This document shows, piece by piece, positions 17,415 through 18,787 of a stretch of 18,787 nt of DNA. Under the pieces are notes generated by a model. It was not told where the DNA came from. It made no database searches and worked only from the letters and a program-made list of their open reading frames with translations. A program made the translations under genes and the position numbers. This stretch comes from SGZJ01 sp949372955. Lineage in GTDB: Bacteria > Bacteroidota > Bacteroidia > Flavobacteriales > Flavobacteriaceae. The DNA lies in assembly GCA_949372955.1 (NCBI GenBank), contig CASIAX010000018.1, positions 1 through 18,787 of the forward strand, read 5' to 3'. The stretch's first letter is position 1. Every line of letters starts with the position of its first letter.

Positions 17415-18787
17415 TTATTCAATTTTCTTTATTAAATCCTCAAAATTATCTCTGTCAATTGAATTATTCTTAACTGTTGCCCTATAATTATAGATTGTGT
17501 TAACTGAATACCTTAAAATTTTAGATATTTTTGCGCTATTAGTTATACCAAGTCTTATTAGAGCAAATATTCTCAACTCCGTATTTAGTTCTTTACTATT
17601 TGTTATCTCAAGTCTGTAATCCTCTTTTACAAGTTTCTTAAATTCATCAATAAAATTAGGATATATTTTCAAAAAAGCTTCATCAAAATTTTTGTAAAAT
17701 ATTTTAAGTTCATTATCCTTTAATTGCTTGGATTTTGTTAGCTCTAATAAAGCATTGTATTTATTAGAAGTAATATGATTTCTAACCATTTTTCTATACA
17801 TATCTAAGTGGTTAATATAGTCAGAATACAAATTCAGAAAAGTACCTAAATAATGCTCTTTAACTCTATCTGAACTTGATAATTTTTGATAAATTTTATT
17901 TAAATCTTGATTAGCAATTTTTAATTTAGAACTGGTGATAGACAGTATTTTTATTTGTTTATATATATATATTATAGTTATAAATAAGATCAGTGCTAAT
18001 AGACTACTTATAACTAGCAGTACTTCTAAGTCAGTCTTTTGTTTTGAGCTTCTGTATTCATATGCTTTAGTAATCAGTGGCAATGTGTTAGAAACGATAG
18101 TTTTTCTGTGTAATGAATTATAAAACTCAGCATCTTCATATGCATAATTTATATAGAGATAGGCTGTTTCTAAATCATTTTCTTGATACAATATGTTTGC
18201 CAAATTTTCCAAGGAGGCATTATCTTTTATAGATAATCTTATGTCAGAAATAGCTGAAAGTATAAGGTTCTTTTTTTGATTATAATCATTGATTAAATCA
18301 CTCTTAACACTTAGTCTTAAAAGTGATCTTTCAAACCTAATTATTGAATAAGCTCTAGAGTACTTTTTGGTTAATTCTAATCTTTTATTATTTACTTGTA
18401 GGGCTTTTTCTGCTTGACCAGCATCTCTAAATTCTTTTTCTTTAATACTTAAATATGGTTCAGAATCTACTTGAAAATAAGTACTCAGTGTATCTTTATA
18501 CGTATTGTATAATTTAGAATACTGTTTTTTACTTTCATTAGCAATTGTATAGTAACTTAATCTTGAGTAACCCTCAGCATAATTAGCATAATATTGAATT
18601 ATATTATCCTTAGAAATAATATTTTTATTTAATCGATTTAAAATATCAATAGACTCTTTGTATTGTCCAGAAGAGATTAACAATTGAGTGAATTTTAATA
18701 AGGTTTCTGTCTCTAAATTTAAGTCATCTAATTCCTTTGAGATAGTTAAGTTTATCTCAATATTCTCAATCGCCTTATTTAAATTAT
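17415..18787 (-). CDS. Membrane-anchored TPR/DUF6377-type transcriptional regulator, 5' truncated by window edge
   Basis: This is a Bacteroidota one-protein sensor-regulator, very likely controlling the adjacent susC operon. The frame stays open to the window edge, so 456 residues are visible and the true start is outside; the TTG at 18683 is an ordinary internal codon. The visible N-terminal part is helical and TPR-like (for example ASLENLANILYQENDLETAY), predicted to be periplasmic. One transmembrane helix, VLLVISSLLALILFITIIYI, sits about 202 residues before the C-terminus. A short coiled coil follows, then a domain matching my memory of DUF6377 (YLGTFLNLYSDYINHLDMYR; IYPNFIDEFKKLV), ending in a LuxR-like helix-turn-helix: ELRIFALIRLGI, SAKISKILRYSVNTIYNYR. 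There is no histidine kinase or receiver domain, so it differs from a hybrid two-component system. It points toward susC with a 267-bp gap. Confidence 0.85.
   Translation of the reverse strand, partial: NLNKAIENIEINLTISKELDDLNLETETLLKFTQLLISSGQYKESIDILNRLNKNIISKDNIIQYYANYAEGYSRLSYYTIANESKKQYSKLYNTYKDTLSTYFQVDSEPYLSIKEKEFRDAGQAEKALQVNNKRLELTKKYSRAYSIIRFERSLLRLSVKSDLINDYNQKKNLILSAISDIRLSIKDNASLENLANILYQENDLETAYLYINYAYEDAEFYNSLHRKTIVSNTLPLITKAYEYRSSKQKTDLEVLLVISSLLALILFITIIYIYKQIKILSITSSKLKIANQDLNKIYQKLSSSDRVKEHYLGTFLNLYSDYINHLDMYRKMVRNHITSNKYNALLELTKSKQLKDNELKIFYKNFDEAFLKIYPNFIDEFKKLVKEDYRLEITNSKELNTELRIFALIRLGITNSAKISKILRYSVNTIYNYRATVKNNSIDRDNFEDLIKKIE

Noticed and set aside
17935..18123. Plus-strand open frame opposite the regulator's transmembrane segment.
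   Set aside because: It is the antisense image of the hydrophobic helix region; no independent support.
18681..18683. TTG as the start of the regulator.
   Set aside because: The frame continues without a stop for 34 more codons to the window edge, so this is an internal leucine codon.

Overview
The window looks like chromosomal DNA from a member of the Bacteroidota, most likely a marine-type flavobacterium. The DNA is very AT-rich. It carries a SusC/SusD pair, a secreted enzyme with a type IX secretion (T9SS) sorting tail, lipoproteins with Bacteroidota-style lipoboxes, a Bacteroidota-specific membrane-bound DUF6377-type regulator, and starts without Shine-Dalgarno sequences. No species can be named from the sequence alone.

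Layout. Plus strand, 1-5422: the 3' part of gltB (large subunit of NADPH glutamate synthase, 5' end outside the window), then three bases later gltD (small subunit). gltD is interrupted by one extra base near 4669; both sides of the shift are otherwise well conserved. Minus strand, 18787 down to 5425, all genes point the same way: a membrane-anchored TPR/HTH regulator (5' end outside the window), a 267-bp regulatory gap, susC, susD, a surface glycan-binding lipoprotein, a 1067-residue GH5/CBM6 glycoside hydrolase, and then thrB and thrC of threonine biosynthesis. gltD and thrC converge with only two bases between them, and overlapping inverted repeats there probably form a two-way terminator.

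How the genes work together. The five genes from 18787 to 7686 form a small polysaccharide utilization locus (PUL). The regulator would sense a glycan-derived signal across the inner membrane. The GH5 enzyme, exported by T9SS, would cut a polysaccharide, probably a beta-glucan or related beta-linked glycan, outside the cell. The DUF4959/5126/5000 lipoprotein and SusD would bind the chains, and SusC would import oligosaccharides with TonB energy. The gaps from susC to thrC are only 10 to 26 bp, so the threonine genes could be co-transcribed with the PUL. thrA, often found just upstream of thrB, is not there.

No strong evidence for a wholly new system was found. The points most worth a second look are the gltD frameshift, a perfect 12-bp inverted repeat and a 10-bp direct repeat in the susC upstream region, the junction of the PUL with thrBC, and the unusual domain chain of the GH5 enzyme, including an unassigned lipocalin-like C-terminal domain. 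There is no RNA gene, CRISPR array, insertion sequence or phage gene that I can support.
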